NCBI RefSeq assembly: GCF_004521965.1
Contig: NZ_SDGK01000037.1
Location: 45,223 to 109,222, forward strand
Reading direction: 5' to 3'
DNA from: Weissella cibaria
GTDB lineage: Bacteria; Bacillota; Bacilli; Lactobacillales; Lactobacillaceae
Length of the DNA stretch: 64,000 nucleotides
The notes under the pieces were generated by a model. The model had not been told where the DNA came from. It saw nothing but the letters and a program-made list of their open reading frames with translations, and made no database searches. Below are positions 34,617-44,498 of this stretch, one piece after another. Position 1 is the stretch's first letter. The number at the start of each line of letters is the position of its first letter. The position numbers were made by a program, and so were the translations under genes.

Positions 34617-36071
34617 TTACTTGTGGAGACGTCCTTTGATAAACCCTTGCATAGTCAATACAAAGTTAGCTCGCATCAAGATGACCATAACCACGTACAC
34701 CACGACACCAACCGCAATCTGTACCACCGTGCTCGTTGGGAACGGTGGCATTCGCCAAGCCATCGTCGCAATGACTGCAAACATAACGATACCCGCTACG
34801 AGATACTTCCACAAGCCGTGGAACAAAGTGCCCAATTCAAGTTGGTGACGAATGACATAAACCTGGTAAAGAGTTACTGCAAATTCAGCGATAATCGTCG
34901 CGACCGCCGCCCCATACAAACTCCAAAGCGGAATAAAGATGAAATTCAGTAACACATTAACAACCGCGCCAACCGTCACGGAAATCGTGAAATCACGGGT
35001 TCGATTAACCGGCATTAAATATTGTGTGCCGATAACGTTACTCCAAGCGATAAACAAAACAATTGGCGACAAAATCGTAATTGTCCAACCAGCTGGTAAG
35101 AAGTTTGGTCCCATGTACCAAATCGACATCTTTGGTCCCAAGGCCATCATCCCGAACATCAAGGGCGCAGCCATCGCTGTAACAAAGTCCATTGACTTGT
35201 AAATCGCGTCATTGACCGCTTTAGTGTTACCGTTGGCATAATGGTTCGCCACACGTGGCAACATGACAGTTCCCATCGCCGTCACTAGGGCCAACGACAC
35301 TTTGACAATCTTATCCGCGTTTTCATAAAAGGCTGACAAACTAATTGAGCCACCAGCAAACAAAGGTAACATCGTCTTATTCAACTGCAAATAAATTTGC
35401 GTGGCAATCGTTGGCAAAAATAAGCCTAATGTTGGTAATAAGTGATGACTAAAGTTCAAAGTTGACAACTTCGGCAATTTCACCTTACCAGGAATGTAGA
35501 ACCACATCGTGATATTACCAATCACTTGGGTGAGTGCCAACAATAGAATGTAGTTATCAACATCATCAGCTGACTTAACCAGGATGAAAATCAACACCAC
35601 CATGGCAATCTTAACCAACGAATTACGGACAACCGTCTTCTTAAAGTCTTCCAAGCCCATGAAGTACCATGAAATATCGAGCAGCCCCGAAACAATTACC
35701 CACGTCTGCAAATACAGCTGGTGATTGTTTGTTGAAAACTCACCTGGTACATGGCGCATCGTGTAGACAAAGACGACATAAATCGCAATTGCCAACAGAC
35801 TAACCATTGTGTGCAGTCCTTGGATTTCCCAAAACCGTCGATCACGTAATTCACGGTCATCACGCACATACGCAATTTCACGTTGACCATACAAAGTGAT
35901 ACCTAACGTGGCAAACAGCAAGAAGTAACTCACAATCGAGTTAGTCCAAGCCTGCACACCCATCCCATCCGCGCCAAGCACGTGTGACAGGTACGTCATC
36001 GTAACCAACGGTGCCAACACAGTTAGCAGTTGATAGAAGACGTTATACAAATAATTTTTTACGACTTGCAT
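34617..36071 (-). CDS. polysaccharide flippase (Wzx/RfbX-type)
   Basis: This 484-residue protein has 14 predicted helices and the MOP-superfamily features QLLTVLAPLVTMTYLSHVLG at the start and NKTMLPLFAGG midway. Wzx-type flippases move undecaprenyl-PP-linked repeat units across the membrane for Wzy polymerisation. It is the only such gene in the window, so it may serve both Wzz-Wzy pairs. Standing alone between a wall hydrolase and the GtrB pair, it is monocistronic with its own terminator. Confidence 0.9.
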   Translation of the reverse strand: MQVVKNYLYNVFYQLLTVLAPLVTMTYLSHVLGADGMGVQAWTNSIVSYFLLFATLGITLYGQREIAYVRDDRELRDRRFWEIQGLHTMVSLLAIAIYVVFVYTMRHVPGEFSTNNHQLYLQTWVIVSGLLDISWYFMGLEDFKKTVVRNSLVKIAMVVLIFILVKSADDVDNYILLLALTQVIGNITMWFYIPGKVKLPKLSTLNFSHHLLPTLGLFLPTIATQIYLQLNKTMLPLFAGGSISLSAFYENADKIVKVSLALVTAMGTVMLPRVANHYANGNTKAVNDAIYKSMDFVTAMAAPLMFGMMALGPKMSIWYMGPNFLPAGWTITILSPIVLFIAWSNVIGTQYLMPVNRTRDFTISVTVGAVVNVLLNFIFIPLWSLYGAAVATIIAEFAVTLYQVYVIRHQLELGTLFHGLWKYLVAGIVMFAVIATMAWRMPPFPTSTVVQIAVGVVVYVVMVILMRANFVLTMQGFIKGRLHK

Positions 36072-36119
36072 GTCACTCTCCGACTGTTTTTAAACTTATC
36101 AGTCTAGTATAGCGCAGAT

Positions 36120-37226
36120 TTAGCGCAAATAGAATGTACCATTCGTCCCGAAGTTATATATCGTATTGCCAATCTTTACATGTGATCCCTGGACAGAACG
36201 GCCATCACTACCAACGTAGTAATTCAACCCCCACTCTGGCACCCAACGATTATATTGACGGACCCCATTGATAAAGAAATAGTATGCGCCCATGTACTTA
36301 CGGAATCCGGTGTAACGTTGGCCATTTTCAATCCACAACCAACCATCCGTTGTGTTGACGTAACCATTCGCTTTACCGCGCAGGAAGAATGTGCCGTCGT
36401 GACCAAAGTTGTAGTAAGTCCCGCTAACTTTGTAACCATCTCCCTGCACCGCTCGGCCTTCACGATCAACGTAGTATTGGAGATTCCAAGCAGAACGCCA
36501 CTTATTATCAATACGTGAACCATTTTCGAACCAGTAGTACGTTCCCATGTAGAAACGGAACCCCGTAAACTTACAACCATTTTCAAACCAGAACCAGCCA
36601 TTACCATCATTGATGTACCCAGAAGCAGGTTTTCCCTTCAAATAGTAAATTCCATTCTTATAGCCATCGTTGTCCAGTTGATCAAAATGGTACTCTTCAA
36701 TCAAATTAATGAGCGATTGGGCATACGTTGGCGATGTTGCATAACGCCCTTGTAGCCCATACGCCGCTTCTTTATAATTTTTAGCCCGCGAACGCCAAGC
36801 ACCTGCGTAATATTCTGTATTCCACGACACACCGTTCTTAAGCAACTCGCCTTGTGCATCCACTGACTCATACGCCGAAGGATACTTAGCAAACTTCGCT
36901 TGAACTGAATATGGCTTGCCACCTGAATACTCAGTTGTCCACATCGTGACTGATTGTCCATTGAAAGCGCCTTTAACACCGAAATAATTGTTGGCTTTCG
37001 TACTCAACGTACTCTGTCCCCAACCACTTTCTAAGGTTGCTTGTGCCATTTGAATTGACGGATATAGTCCATATTTACTTGTATCCGCTAAAATTGCTGG
37101 CGTCATCTTATTCACGAACGCTTGTTGTTGTGTTGTTATTGTCGCTGCATCAACTGGAGTGACTGGTATAACGATACCCAACGTCATAGCCCCCGTTGTC
37201 AACGCAAATTTTAAGGTTTTATCCAT
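36120..37226 (-). CDS. secreted GH73 glucosaminidase with two wall repeats
   Basis: This 368-residue protein has a signal peptide (residues 1-27, ending VDA), a GH73/LytG-type domain (about 33-185) with the catalytic Glu in AQATLESGWGQS and the NNYFGVKG motif, and two aromatic repeats (FTGFRFYMGTYYWF and YTGFRKYMGAYYFF). Enzymes of this group cut the N-acetylglucosaminyl-muramic bond of peptidoglycan and act in growth and separation. A short variable linker ends the catalytic part. The gene is monocistronic; no clear terminator is seen downstream. Confidence 0.9.
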   Translation of the reverse strand: MDKTLKFALTTGAMTLGIVIPVTPVDAATITTQQQAFVNKMTPAILADTSKYGLYPSIQMAQATLESGWGQSTLSTKANNYFGVKGAFNGQSVTMWTTEYSGGKPYSVQAKFAKYPSAYESVDAQGELLKNGVSWNTEYYAGAWRSRAKNYKEAAYGLQGRYATSPTYAQSLINLIEEYHFDQLDNDGYKNGIYYLKGKPASGYINDGNGWFWFENGCKFTGFRFYMGTYYWFENGSRIDNKWRSAWNLQYYVDREGRAVQGDGYKVSGTYYNFGHDGTFFLRGKANGYVNTTDGWLWIENGQRYTGFRKYMGAYYFFINGVRQYNRWVPEWGLNYYVGSDGRSVQGSHVKIGNTIYNFGTNGTFYLR

Positions 37227-37308
37227 ACGCTAACCACCATTCCTAAACACTCTGTAAAATTTAACAAAATCCCCCAAAATTATATTATAGCGCAGCAAAC
37301 AAAAAGAA

Positions 37309-37344
37309 AGAGATGTGTAACACCTCCTAGACTTACACATCTCT
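37309..37344 (-). terminator. terminator after the acyltransferase at 37362
   Basis: AGAGATGTGTAA (37309-37320) and TTACACATCTCT (37333-37344) form a perfect 12-bp stem; TTTCTTTTTG follows on the minus strand. The loop reads AGGAGGTG, an SD-like string, most likely by chance. Confidence 0.8.
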
Positions 37345-37361
37345 TAAACAACTGAAGTATT

Positions 37362-38432
37362 TTATGGCAATAAACGATTTACACCTGGAATTTTTTGTAA
37401 TCCCAGCACAATCGCCACACTGATTACCCACACCACCATCGGCAAAACCAACATATGATAATAAGAGCTTTGATCAAGGTGCAATAACTTCTCTAGCACC
37501 GCAATTACAAATTCGTGAATGACGTAAACGCCCAACGACACACCAGAAAGCCGCTTCAACCAAACTGTTGTCTTTGGACCCGGTTGCCAATCAAGCGGGA
37601 AGTGCGCTTTTGCCCAAGCCCAGACCCCCAACGGCATCAAAAAGCCACCGATGGTGAAAATACTATAGGCATCGCGTACGGTCTCATGGCGCCAAGCTGA
37701 GAAAATAATCGTCAAACTAAACATAATAACGAACCCCAAAACACTGGCACCGTATAGCAAATGACGCATGCGCTTTGAGATATCGAAGTTATGAAAATAC
37801 CAGCCGACAAAGAAAATGCCAATCCCCGTCGACAAGACCAGCGGAATGTTGTTCACCAACTGATTTGGTACCCGGTGAAAGAGCGTATAGGTGTAATTAA
37901 TCACACCGACCCCAATGACATATAAGGCAATGATATATTCGACCACTTTTTGATTATCCTTTGTCGCAATCAATGACAAAAATGGCACAGCTAGATAAAT
38001 CGGAATGATGAAATAGAAAAACCAAAATATTGGCTGAATCGTATCATATTCTAACCCATTCCAAAAGCCAATCAACGACCAATCAGGATTGTGACCGACG
38101 AAATGATTCCAAGCATACCAGACGAACGTCCAAAAGATAAATGGAATCAATACCTTCGCCCAGCGCTTTTTAAAGAATGTCTTTGTATCGTACCGCTCGC
38201 GATAATTAAATAAGTTGGCGCCTGAAATCATAAAGAAAATCGGCACCGCCCATATAAAGGCAATTTGAATCACCAAACTCAGCACCCAGCGGGGTGATCC
38301 CGGCGTATATTGGAAGGCAAATTCTGAGGTGTGCAACCACATCACTGCAACCGTCGCAATGATATTCAGAATATCCATATAGTAAAACCGCCGGCTACGC
38401 TTCTTGACCGGGGTTACAGGTTGATCTGCCAT
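37362..38432 (-). CDS. acyltransferase 3 family membrane protein (surface sugar O-acylation)
   Basis: This 356-residue protein has about ten helices and the acyltransferase-3 helix-1 pattern (FYYMDILNIIATVAVMWLHT, with the conserved His). It resembles WecH/OatA-like membrane domains but has no extracellular SGNH domain. Members acylate polysaccharide or teichoic acid. Its position among EPS genes suggests O-acetylation of the polysaccharide made here. Monocistronic with a clear terminator. Confidence 0.85.
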   Translation of the reverse strand: MADQPVTPVKKRSRRFYYMDILNIIATVAVMWLHTSEFAFQYTPGSPRWVLSLVIQIAFIWAVPIFFMISGANLFNYRERYDTKTFFKKRWAKVLIPFIFWTFVWYAWNHFVGHNPDWSLIGFWNGLEYDTIQPIFWFFYFIIPIYLAVPFLSLIATKDNQKVVEYIIALYVIGVGVINYTYTLFHRVPNQLVNNIPLVLSTGIGIFFVGWYFHNFDISKRMRHLLYGASVLGFVIMFSLTIIFSAWRHETVRDAYSIFTIGGFLMPLGVWAWAKAHFPLDWQPGPKTTVWLKRLSGVSLGVYVIHEFVIAVLEKLLHLDQSSYYHMLVLPMVVWVISVAIVLGLQKIPGVNRLLP

Positions 38433-38477
38433 GTTACACGGCTCCTTTTAAATGATTGCTTACAAATCAGTATACCG

Positions 38478-38515
38478 AAAAAGACACCTCACGACGATGC
38501 GAAAGGTGTCTTTTT
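38478..38515 (-). terminator. terminator after the membrane protein at 38521
   Basis: AAAAAGACACCT and AGGTGTCTTTTT form a 12-bp stem with a 14-base loop; T-run on the minus strand. Confidence 0.85.
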
Positions 38516-38520
38516 AAAGT

Positions 38521-40221
38521 TTATTTAGCCTTCCGTCTGTGCCAACTAGTCACAAAAAGAACCACCCAACCAATTGCAGATAATAGCCAAACTTGGTAAA
38601 TCCACTTCGGTGTTGTATAACTGACTGTCAAACGATGGTCACCCGCTGTTACATGAACGCCAATCGAACCCCGTTTCGTTTGCTTAGCCGTCACATGGCG
38701 GCCATCTAATGTCACACGTTCATTGCCGTACATCAGAATTGGTACATTCAACTGCCCTGATCGTGGTGCGTCGACTTTAAACGTTGCTGACGTCAACTTG
38801 TAAATGGGTTTTGCTTTAATTTGCTGATTGCCCAGGAAAGTTTGGTGTGCGAGGAACGAATAGTAATTCTCGACTGGCCACGCATTTTTAGGCGCATAGT
38901 CGAGCATGCCGATATAATCGTGACGCGCACCTGGTTTAGTCAGAGCTGCTAGTTGCTTATCATTCGCCGTGAAACTTGTTTCAAACAACGCGGTGGTCGC
39001 CTCAAACCGTTGATTCGTTACCAATGGTTGCTGGTGCTGGCGCGTATAAATCAAATTCTCCGTAAGCGCCAAGTAGCTACCCACACTAAACAATAACACA
39101 ACCAAAGTCGTAAGTGCCTGTTGCTTTGGCAAAGCAAAGACGCGCACTAATTCGCCTGATAAGTAAACGAGCAAGAACAATGAACTCAAGCCAAGTAAGC
39201 GGAACGGAAATTGGACTAATGCCTGTACATTCTCAGAGAGCGCCCGCCAAGGAAAAATTGAAGACGCCATGATAAATAACACGACTCCAAGCCCCCAGAT
39301 TGTCAACTCACGCGAGAAACGGCGGCGCCATAATTGCACTGCACCAATCACAATTGCCAAAATGCCAACCAGTCCAATGTTTTGATTTATGCCATTCAGT
39401 GAGTACACTAAGCTTTGGCCCAAGTCATACATTTTGCTAATTGGCCCTTGCGCCGTCGTAATAATCGTCGTTTGGCGGTTTTGGTACAAGAATGGCAGGC
39501 AAATGACCGCCGTCATGACGACTGTCATCATCACCGCTTTAACAAAATTAAGTACGCGTATTTTTTCAATCTGCAAGCGTCGAGTCAGGACTAATAAACC
39601 CACAATGATGACAAACAACGTGAGCGTCAAAACTGTACTCAACATGTGGGCGTATAGGATTAAGGTTAAGCCTGCTGCCAGAGCCCGCCACTTACGCGCG
39701 TCACCCAAGAAGACGTTGTATAACCCAACAAACGCCAACGGTAGAAACGCAAATGCCAACATCTCACCAAACACAAACTGATCATACGCTAAATAAGTGC
39801 GGTAACTAGCAAATCCATATAGTAACGCAAAAATAATCGACCGCATGCGCTGTGATTGATACTGATTCATCGCCAGATATGCCACAATCAACGTCACAAA
39901 CATCACAATCGCTTCACCTAGGTAAAAAGCGTGAATTGGATTGTGCATCACTGCGAACAAGCCGGACCACCCGAGCATGTATACAAACGGGTAGAAGAAA
40001 TTGCTAGCACTACCAATGTTAGTTAGCACATTAAAGTAGCGATATGGTATTTCATGCGCCTGTACCCCTTGTGTCAGACCCGCTAGCCGATTAAGGTGAA
40101 ACAATAAATCGCCTTGGCCATAAATGGTGCCCCGATTCCAGTAAGGGAGAACCGACAAGCCCGCAATTACCACGAACAACAGTATCACCAACAAATGTTG
40201 TAAAACTGCCTTTTTATTCAT
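38521..40221 (-). CDS. polytopic GT-C-like membrane glycosyltransferase
   Basis: This 566-residue protein has 11-12 helices and a C-terminal extracellular domain of about 150 residues. The first loop carries GQGDLLFHLNRLAGLTQG, the same FHL acidic-site style as the protein at 31801, so the two belong to one family (6-pyruvoyl-tetrahydropterin-synthase-related membrane proteins). The start at 40221 follows AGAGGG; the upstream ATG at 40251 lies in the previous terminator. It may add a side-chain sugar, or phospho-sugar, outside the cell. Confidence 0.7.
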   Translation of the reverse strand: MNKKAVLQHLLVILLFVVIAGLSVLPYWNRGTIYGQGDLLFHLNRLAGLTQGVQAHEIPYRYFNVLTNIGSASNFFYPFVYMLGWSGLFAVMHNPIHAFYLGEAIVMFVTLIVAYLAMNQYQSQRMRSIIFALLYGFASYRTYLAYDQFVFGEMLAFAFLPLAFVGLYNVFLGDARKWRALAAGLTLILYAHMLSTVLTLTLFVIIVGLLVLTRRLQIEKIRVLNFVKAVMMTVVMTAVICLPFLYQNRQTTIITTAQGPISKMYDLGQSLVYSLNGINQNIGLVGILAIVIGAVQLWRRRFSRELTIWGLGVVLFIMASSIFPWRALSENVQALVQFPFRLLGLSSLFLLVYLSGELVRVFALPKQQALTTLVVLLFSVGSYLALTENLIYTRQHQQPLVTNQRFEATTALFETSFTANDKQLAALTKPGARHDYIGMLDYAPKNAWPVENYYSFLAHQTFLGNQQIKAKPIYKLTSATFKVDAPRSGQLNVPILMYGNERVTLDGRHVTAKQTKRGSIGVHVTAGDHRLTVSYTTPKWIYQVWLLSAIGWVVLFVTSWHRRKAK

Positions 40222-40236
40222 AAGACCCTCTTCTCG

Positions 40237-40277
40237 AAAAAAGCCAATCATTCAACAACAGAACGATCGGCTTTTTT
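40237..40277 (-). terminator. terminator after glf
   Basis: AAAAAAGCCAATC pairs with GATCGGCTTTTTT with one bulge; a T-run follows on the minus strand. Confidence 0.75.
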
Positions 40278-40286
40278 AAATACAGA

Positions 40287-41465
40287 TTAGTGTTCTTCGT
40301 CGTGTGCGAAGTTGAAGCTTGAAGAAATCTTGAATTCCTTACGTACTTCATTTAAAGCAGCGTTGAAGACTTGGTCCATATCGAAGTAACGGTATTGTCC
40401 CAAACGACCACCGAAAATAAATTGATCCTTGTGTTGGCGCGCCTCCTTAGCGTATTCCTTGTACAAGTTCGTGTTCTTCTCGTCGTTAACTGGGTAGTAA
40501 GCTTCCTTCGTACGGTCCCATGTTTGTGGGTACTCCTTCGTAATGATTGTCACACCATCGTCTGACAAACCATCGAAGTGCTTCCATTCCATCACACGCG
40601 TGTATGGCGTCTCAGCATCCGTGTAGTTAATAACTGAGTTTCCTTGGTAGTTATCTGATTCGATAACTTCTTGCTCGAAGCGCAATGAACGGTACTCCAA
40701 CTCACCGAACTTGTAGTCGAAGAATTGATCGATCATTCCCGTGTACAAAATACGTGGGAACTCAGCAATGTATTCATCCTTGTGCTCAAAGAAGTCTGAG
40801 TTCAAACGAACATCAATCAAATCGTTATCCAACATCTTCTCGAAAATTTGCGTGTAACCACCGATTGGAATACCTTGGTACCGGTGATTGAAGTAGTTGT
40901 TGTCATAAATGAAACGAACTGGCAAACGCTTGATGATGAAGGCTGGCAATTCAGTTGCCTTACGTCCCCATTGCTTTTCCGTGTAACCCTTGATCAACTT
41001 CTCGTAGATATCAGTACCAATCAATGAGATTGCTTGCTCTTCCAAGTTACGTGGCTCGCGGTCACCCAAGTCAGTCAAAGCAGCAGCCTTTTGCTCTTCG
41101 ATCTTAGCCTTGGCTTCAGCAGGCGTCTTCGTTCCCCACATCTCGTAGAACGTGTTCATGTTGAATGGTAAGTTGTACAACGTACCCTTGTAGTTGGCAA
41201 CAACTTGGTTTTGGTAACCGTTAAATTCAGCGAATTGACGGATGTAGTCCCAAACTTCCTTGTTGTCCGTGTGGAAAATGTGAGCACCGAAATCGTGCAC
41301 CGTAATACCGTGCTCCGTGTGTGTGTACATGTTTCCAGCGATGTGCGCGCGCTTTTCAATAATCAATGAGCGCTTTCCACGCTTAGCTGCTTCATAAGCA
41401 AAGATTGAACCAAATGGTCCAGCCCCTACGATCAGGTAATCGTAGTTCTTATCATTCAAAGTCAT
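40287..41465 (-). CDS. glf: UDP-galactopyranose mutase
   Basis: This 392-residue flavoenzyme converts UDP-galactopyranose to UDP-galactofuranose. The FAD-binding NYDYLIVGAGPFGSIFAYE motif opens the protein, ERRIGGN-like IEKRAHIAGNMYT follows, and HIFHTDNKEVWDYI, GYTEKQWG and VMEWKHF are family landmarks. The C-terminal GRLGQYRYFDMDQV is typical. It explains the presence of galactofuranosyltransferase-like GT2 proteins in the same locus. Monocistronic, with a structured 5' leader. Confidence 0.97.
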   Translation of the reverse strand: MTLNDKNYDYLIVGAGPFGSIFAYEAAKRGKRSLIIEKRAHIAGNMYTHTEHGITVHDFGAHIFHTDNKEVWDYIRQFAEFNGYQNQVVANYKGTLYNLPFNMNTFYEMWGTKTPAEAKAKIEEQKAAALTDLGDREPRNLEEQAISLIGTDIYEKLIKGYTEKQWGRKATELPAFIIKRLPVRFIYDNNYFNHRYQGIPIGGYTQIFEKMLDNDLIDVRLNSDFFEHKDEYIAEFPRILYTGMIDQFFDYKFGELEYRSLRFEQEVIESDNYQGNSVINYTDAETPYTRVMEWKHFDGLSDDGVTIITKEYPQTWDRTKEAYYPVNDEKNTNLYKEYAKEARQHKDQFIFGGRLGQYRYFDMDQVFNAALNEVRKEFKISSSFNFAHDEEH

Positions 41466-41500
41466 GATTTGTCTTCCTTCTGATGATTTTTGTATAAAAA

Positions 41501-41554
41501 ATATCCTGAAATTACTTTACCATAATTTCAGGGTATTTCACACTAAAAGTGTGA
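41501..41554 (-). promoter_or_regulatory. two hairpins in the glf leader, the inner one terminator-like
   Basis: On the minus strand, AGTGTGA-like arms at about 41538-41554 form one stem. ATACCCTGAAATTA and TAATTTCAGGATAT (41523-41536 and 41501-41514) form the next, followed by TTTTTT. They lie between the previous terminator and the glf start, on the coding strand. They may be an attenuator or a second terminator. Confidence 0.45.
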
Positions 41555-41586
41555 GAGTAATTGGGATATTGTATCACTTTGTAATC

Positions 41587-41617
41587 AAAAACCACCCGCC
41601 ATAGGCAGGTGGTTTTT
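41587..41617 (-). terminator. terminator after the DUF4422 transferase
   Basis: AAAAACCACCcGCC and GGCaGGTGGTTTTT form a long stem with a 3-base loop. It ends the wzz-wzy-DUF4422 operon. Confidence 0.85.
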
Positions 41618-41625
41618 GATTAATA

Positions 41626-42399
41626 TTAGAAGTGAACCTTCTTATTGGCATTCTTGAAGAACTTACGCTTCAAAAATTGGGTTCCCTTGTCCAACCAATT
41701 TATCTTCTCAGTCGTAACCAGTGGGAATTCCATCACACGCTTTTGCCTGGTGTTCACCCATGTGTCCATCAAACGCTCTGATAAGAAACCAAAGACACGA
41801 CGTTCCTGTCCTTCATATTCGAGATATGGAATACGCTCTTCAACGTCCTTCAACACATCGAACATGAAGTCAGTATACGCTTGAAAATCAGCTTGGCGCA
41901 TAATGCTCATATTGAATAAATGCGCTTTTGTGCTGTTGCCCATTGCATCAAACGCAGCCAAGTAATCCGGATGCTTTTCTGCAATCACCCCACGCATCAC
42001 AATATATGGCTCATGATTGTGCGCATTAAAGTAGTGATCCTTTTGCGTTTCGATATAGTAATTACGTTGTTTAGGCAACAATACATCCGCAGTTTCCAAA
42101 GCATTACGGATATCTGTCTCTGTCAAAATGTCAGTCAAATCATGACTAGCTTTCTTACCAAAGTAACGGCGATAGTGCATCAAACCAATCACATCTTCAT
42201 CTTGCAGATTATACTTAGCCCAATACAACGCCGTCAATTCGTTGTAGAACGGATTCATTTCAGACATATTTTGCCCAATGTTATCTGGTGTGTAATTAGC
42301 TGGGTAACCCTCCTGCAGCGCAGCCCCGACCATGACCGGCAGATACGTTGGATCTTTAGGCATTTGGTATGGCTTGTGTACAGCAACTAAAATTTTCAT
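41626..42399 (-). CDS. DUF4422 glycosyltransferase
   Basis: This 257-residue soluble protein starts MKILVAVHKPYQMPKDPTYL, the DUF4422 signature, and includes DEDVIGLMHYRRYFG and NMSIMRQADFQAYTDFMFDVL. DUF4422 proteins are GT-A-like transferases common in capsule and EPS loci, including galactosyltransferases. It lies five bases after the wzy-like gene and shares its transcript. Its donor is unknown. Confidence 0.85.
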   Translation of the reverse strand: MKILVAVHKPYQMPKDPTYLPVMVGAALQEGYPANYTPDNIGQNMSEMNPFYNELTALYWAKYNLQDEDVIGLMHYRRYFGKKASHDLTDILTETDIRNALETADVLLPKQRNYYIETQKDHYFNAHNHEPYIVMRGVIAEKHPDYLAAFDAMGNSTKAHLFNMSIMRQADFQAYTDFMFDVLKDVEERIPYLEYEGQERRVFGFLSERLMDTWVNTRQKRVMEFPLVTTEKINWLDKGTQFLKRKFFKNANKKVHF

Positions 42400-42403
42400 T
42401 CAA

Positions 42404-43783
42404 CTAAATTCCTTCGTTTTGTAATTCATCTTCTGCTAAGTGGACCACCCGCCAATAGAAGAACAACATCAACAGCATCGGCCATGACGTTGCATTGGCT
42501 GGTGTAATACCGGCCGTCACAATTGTAATCGCCACAGTAACCAGGAATGACTTAACCATCACCCGATAAAACATTACGTGGTCAGATGTACTTTTCTTCA
42601 AACGGCCGAGTGTCTTCACTGCCCGCGTAATCAATCCTAACAACAACCAGAAGCCAATTAGGACAAAGATAACACCATAGCGAGCTAACCAACCAAACAC
42701 ATCATTCAAAATTGGGTATGATTGATTCTTGTAAACATCCATGTATTCAGCATTGTTTTTTGACCACTCTGGCAAATTCTGCACAATATAGTGACCTTCG
42801 TAACCATAGCCAACCCCAAACAATGGATGATGGAGCCAAGCGCCAATTAAACCAATTGTACCGCCTAGACGATTATCGGTACCGCCCTTCTGGAACAACC
42901 ACTGATTTAGCATCGCGTTAACCGACGGTACAAATTGATAAGCTGTGGCAACTGCAATTAAGGCAATCAACACACCACCCGCGATAAACAACTTTTGCTT
43001 ACGTGGTGCAGCAAACCAATAGGCAACGGCGAGCAACCCGATCATCAAGAAACCAGTCGTAGTCTTGGCCATGAATAGAATAACAACAATAATGGCTAAC
43101 AAAGCCCATGTCAACCAAAATAGCCACTTGCGGTTTTTGAAGTTTTTCAACGGCTCCTCAGCAATCATAATTAACAATGGTGAGAACGTTAATCCCAGCA
43201 GCAATGCTAAAAATGACGCTTCCGGTTCTAAACCGTTGACACGCCACAATGTTGCCACATAACTCCCATTATCATAGAAACTACGATCTAACCAGTGGCG
43301 TTCAAACAAGCCAGCAATCGGATTGATAATATGACTTAGCCAGAAAGCACCATCTATGAAGGCGATTTGAGGCAAAACAATTACTACGATGTAGACAGTC
43401 AAGCTAATCATCACTGACTTGACGAACTTCACGGCATCTTCATAACTCTGAATCGCCATCTTTTGGACTGTATACGCAATCCAAATCACGAGAATCATCT
43501 GAATAAACGAAACCAACCCGTGAAGCAAGCCATAGATTTGCTTCGTATCACCAACCATAAAGGATTGGTACGCCATCAGGATTAATTGCACAACCACAAA
43601 AGCGCCCCATAAACGAAGCGTATTTGTTTTAGGCAGCACCGTTTGTAACTGAGCAGGTTGCAAATAGATTTTCACCATGATGTACATTGAGAAAATCAAA
43701 ACCGCAAGTTGAGCGAATGAATCAAAGAAGAAATATGTGTATGTCTTCGGCAAAAGCGCGAATGGCATTAACCATGCAACCAT
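42404..43783 (-). CDS. Wzy/O-antigen ligase-like polysaccharide polymerase
   Basis: This 459-residue protein has 11-12 helices and a large extracellular loop with GTIGLIGAWLHHPLFGVGYG, the usual O-antigen ligase/polymerase region. It should polymerise undecaprenyl-linked repeat units outside the membrane. It follows the Wzz-like gene by 15 bases and precedes the DUF4422 gene, so the three are one operon. A close paralogue lies at 49621, which shares the start MVGWLLPFALLPKTF versus MVAWLMPFALLPKTY. Confidence 0.85.
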   Translation of the reverse strand: MVAWLMPFALLPKTYTYFFFDSFAQLAVLIFSMYIMVKIYLQPAQLQTVLPKTNTLRLWGAFVVVQLILMAYQSFMVGDTKQIYGLLHGLVSFIQMILVIWIAYTVQKMAIQSYEDAVKFVKSVMISLTVYIVVIVLPQIAFIDGAFWLSHIINPIAGLFERHWLDRSFYDNGSYVATLWRVNGLEPEASFLALLLGLTFSPLLIMIAEEPLKNFKNRKWLFWLTWALLAIIVVILFMAKTTTGFLMIGLLAVAYWFAAPRKQKLFIAGGVLIALIAVATAYQFVPSVNAMLNQWLFQKGGTDNRLGGTIGLIGAWLHHPLFGVGYGYEGHYIVQNLPEWSKNNAEYMDVYKNQSYPILNDVFGWLARYGVIFVLIGFWLLLGLITRAVKTLGRLKKSTSDHVMFYRVMVKSFLVTVAITIVTAGITPANATSWPMLLMLFFYWRVVHLAEDELQNEGI

Positions 43784-43798
43784 ACGAATCTCCTTTGC

Positions 43799-44431
43799 TT
43801 AGTTCTTAGTAGCCGTCACGTTCTTGTAAACACCCACAAAGAATGCCAAAACAACCCCGATTGCCAAACCAGCAACAGCACCAAACAGTGCTGCCTTCTT
43901 TGGCGAACCAGCAACCATCGTATCCGTGTCGGCTTCCTTAGTCTTTGTCATCAACTCAGGCTTTGGCATGTCCGAAATCAACTTAGGCGCATTTTCAGCA
44001 TATGACTCAGCGAAAGCGTTAACGATCTTGATTGCTTGCTTAGGCTTAGCAATCCCCTTAGCCTTGGCCTTCATCAACAACGTCCCATCTGTAATTGACA
44101 ATGACACGTCTGAGCGCAAGGCATCAGCTGATACCTTAACACCTTCAACCTTCAAGGCTTTCACAGCTGGCTTAATCACCTTATCATCCTTGGCAACAGT
44201 TTTATATGACTTCAACAACCAAGAATCAGCCATAATTCGCGAATTTGGATCCTTCACGCCGGTGTTTGACTTGGCAACGTACATTGCGCGCGTTGCACTG
44301 TAGCTTGTCGCTGCAGATTGCTTATTCATCACGTACATGGCACCGCCACCAACAATTCCAAGGACAATAATCCACCAGGCATTGCGCAACATGTGCTTAA
44401 ACAAATCAGTCACTGTAAATTGATTTTCCAT
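43799..44431 (-). CDS. Wzz/YveK-type polysaccharide chain-length determinant
   Basis: This 210-residue protein has two helices (residues 15-35 and 180-205) around an extracellular domain. The motif KKAALFGAVAGLAIGVV and the N-terminal FTVTDLFKHMLRNAWWIIVLG match Wzz/YveK proteins. It sets polymer length with Wzy. No fused or adjacent tyrosine kinase is seen. The ATG at 44431 is preferred over GTG at 44434. It starts the wzz-wzy-DUF4422 operon and resembles the protein at 50995. Confidence 0.85.
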   Translation of the reverse strand: MENQFTVTDLFKHMLRNAWWIIVLGIVGGGAMYVMNKQSAATSYSATRAMYVAKSNTGVKDPNSRIMADSWLLKSYKTVAKDDKVIKPAVKALKVEGVKVSADALRSDVSLSITDGTLLMKAKAKGIAKPKQAIKIVNAFAESYAENAPKLISDMPKPELMTKTKEADTDTMVAGSPKKAALFGAVAGLAIGVVLAFFVGVYKNVTATKN

Positions 44432-44498
44432 CACTTCGTAGTTCCTTTATGTATATTAAAATTTTTGATGCTATAAATAGCAACTTCCCTTAAATGCG

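Noticed and set aside
37321..37332. SD-like AGGAGG in a hairpin loop
   Set aside because: It lies in a terminator after the acyltransferase stop on the minus strand with no start codon or ORF behind it.
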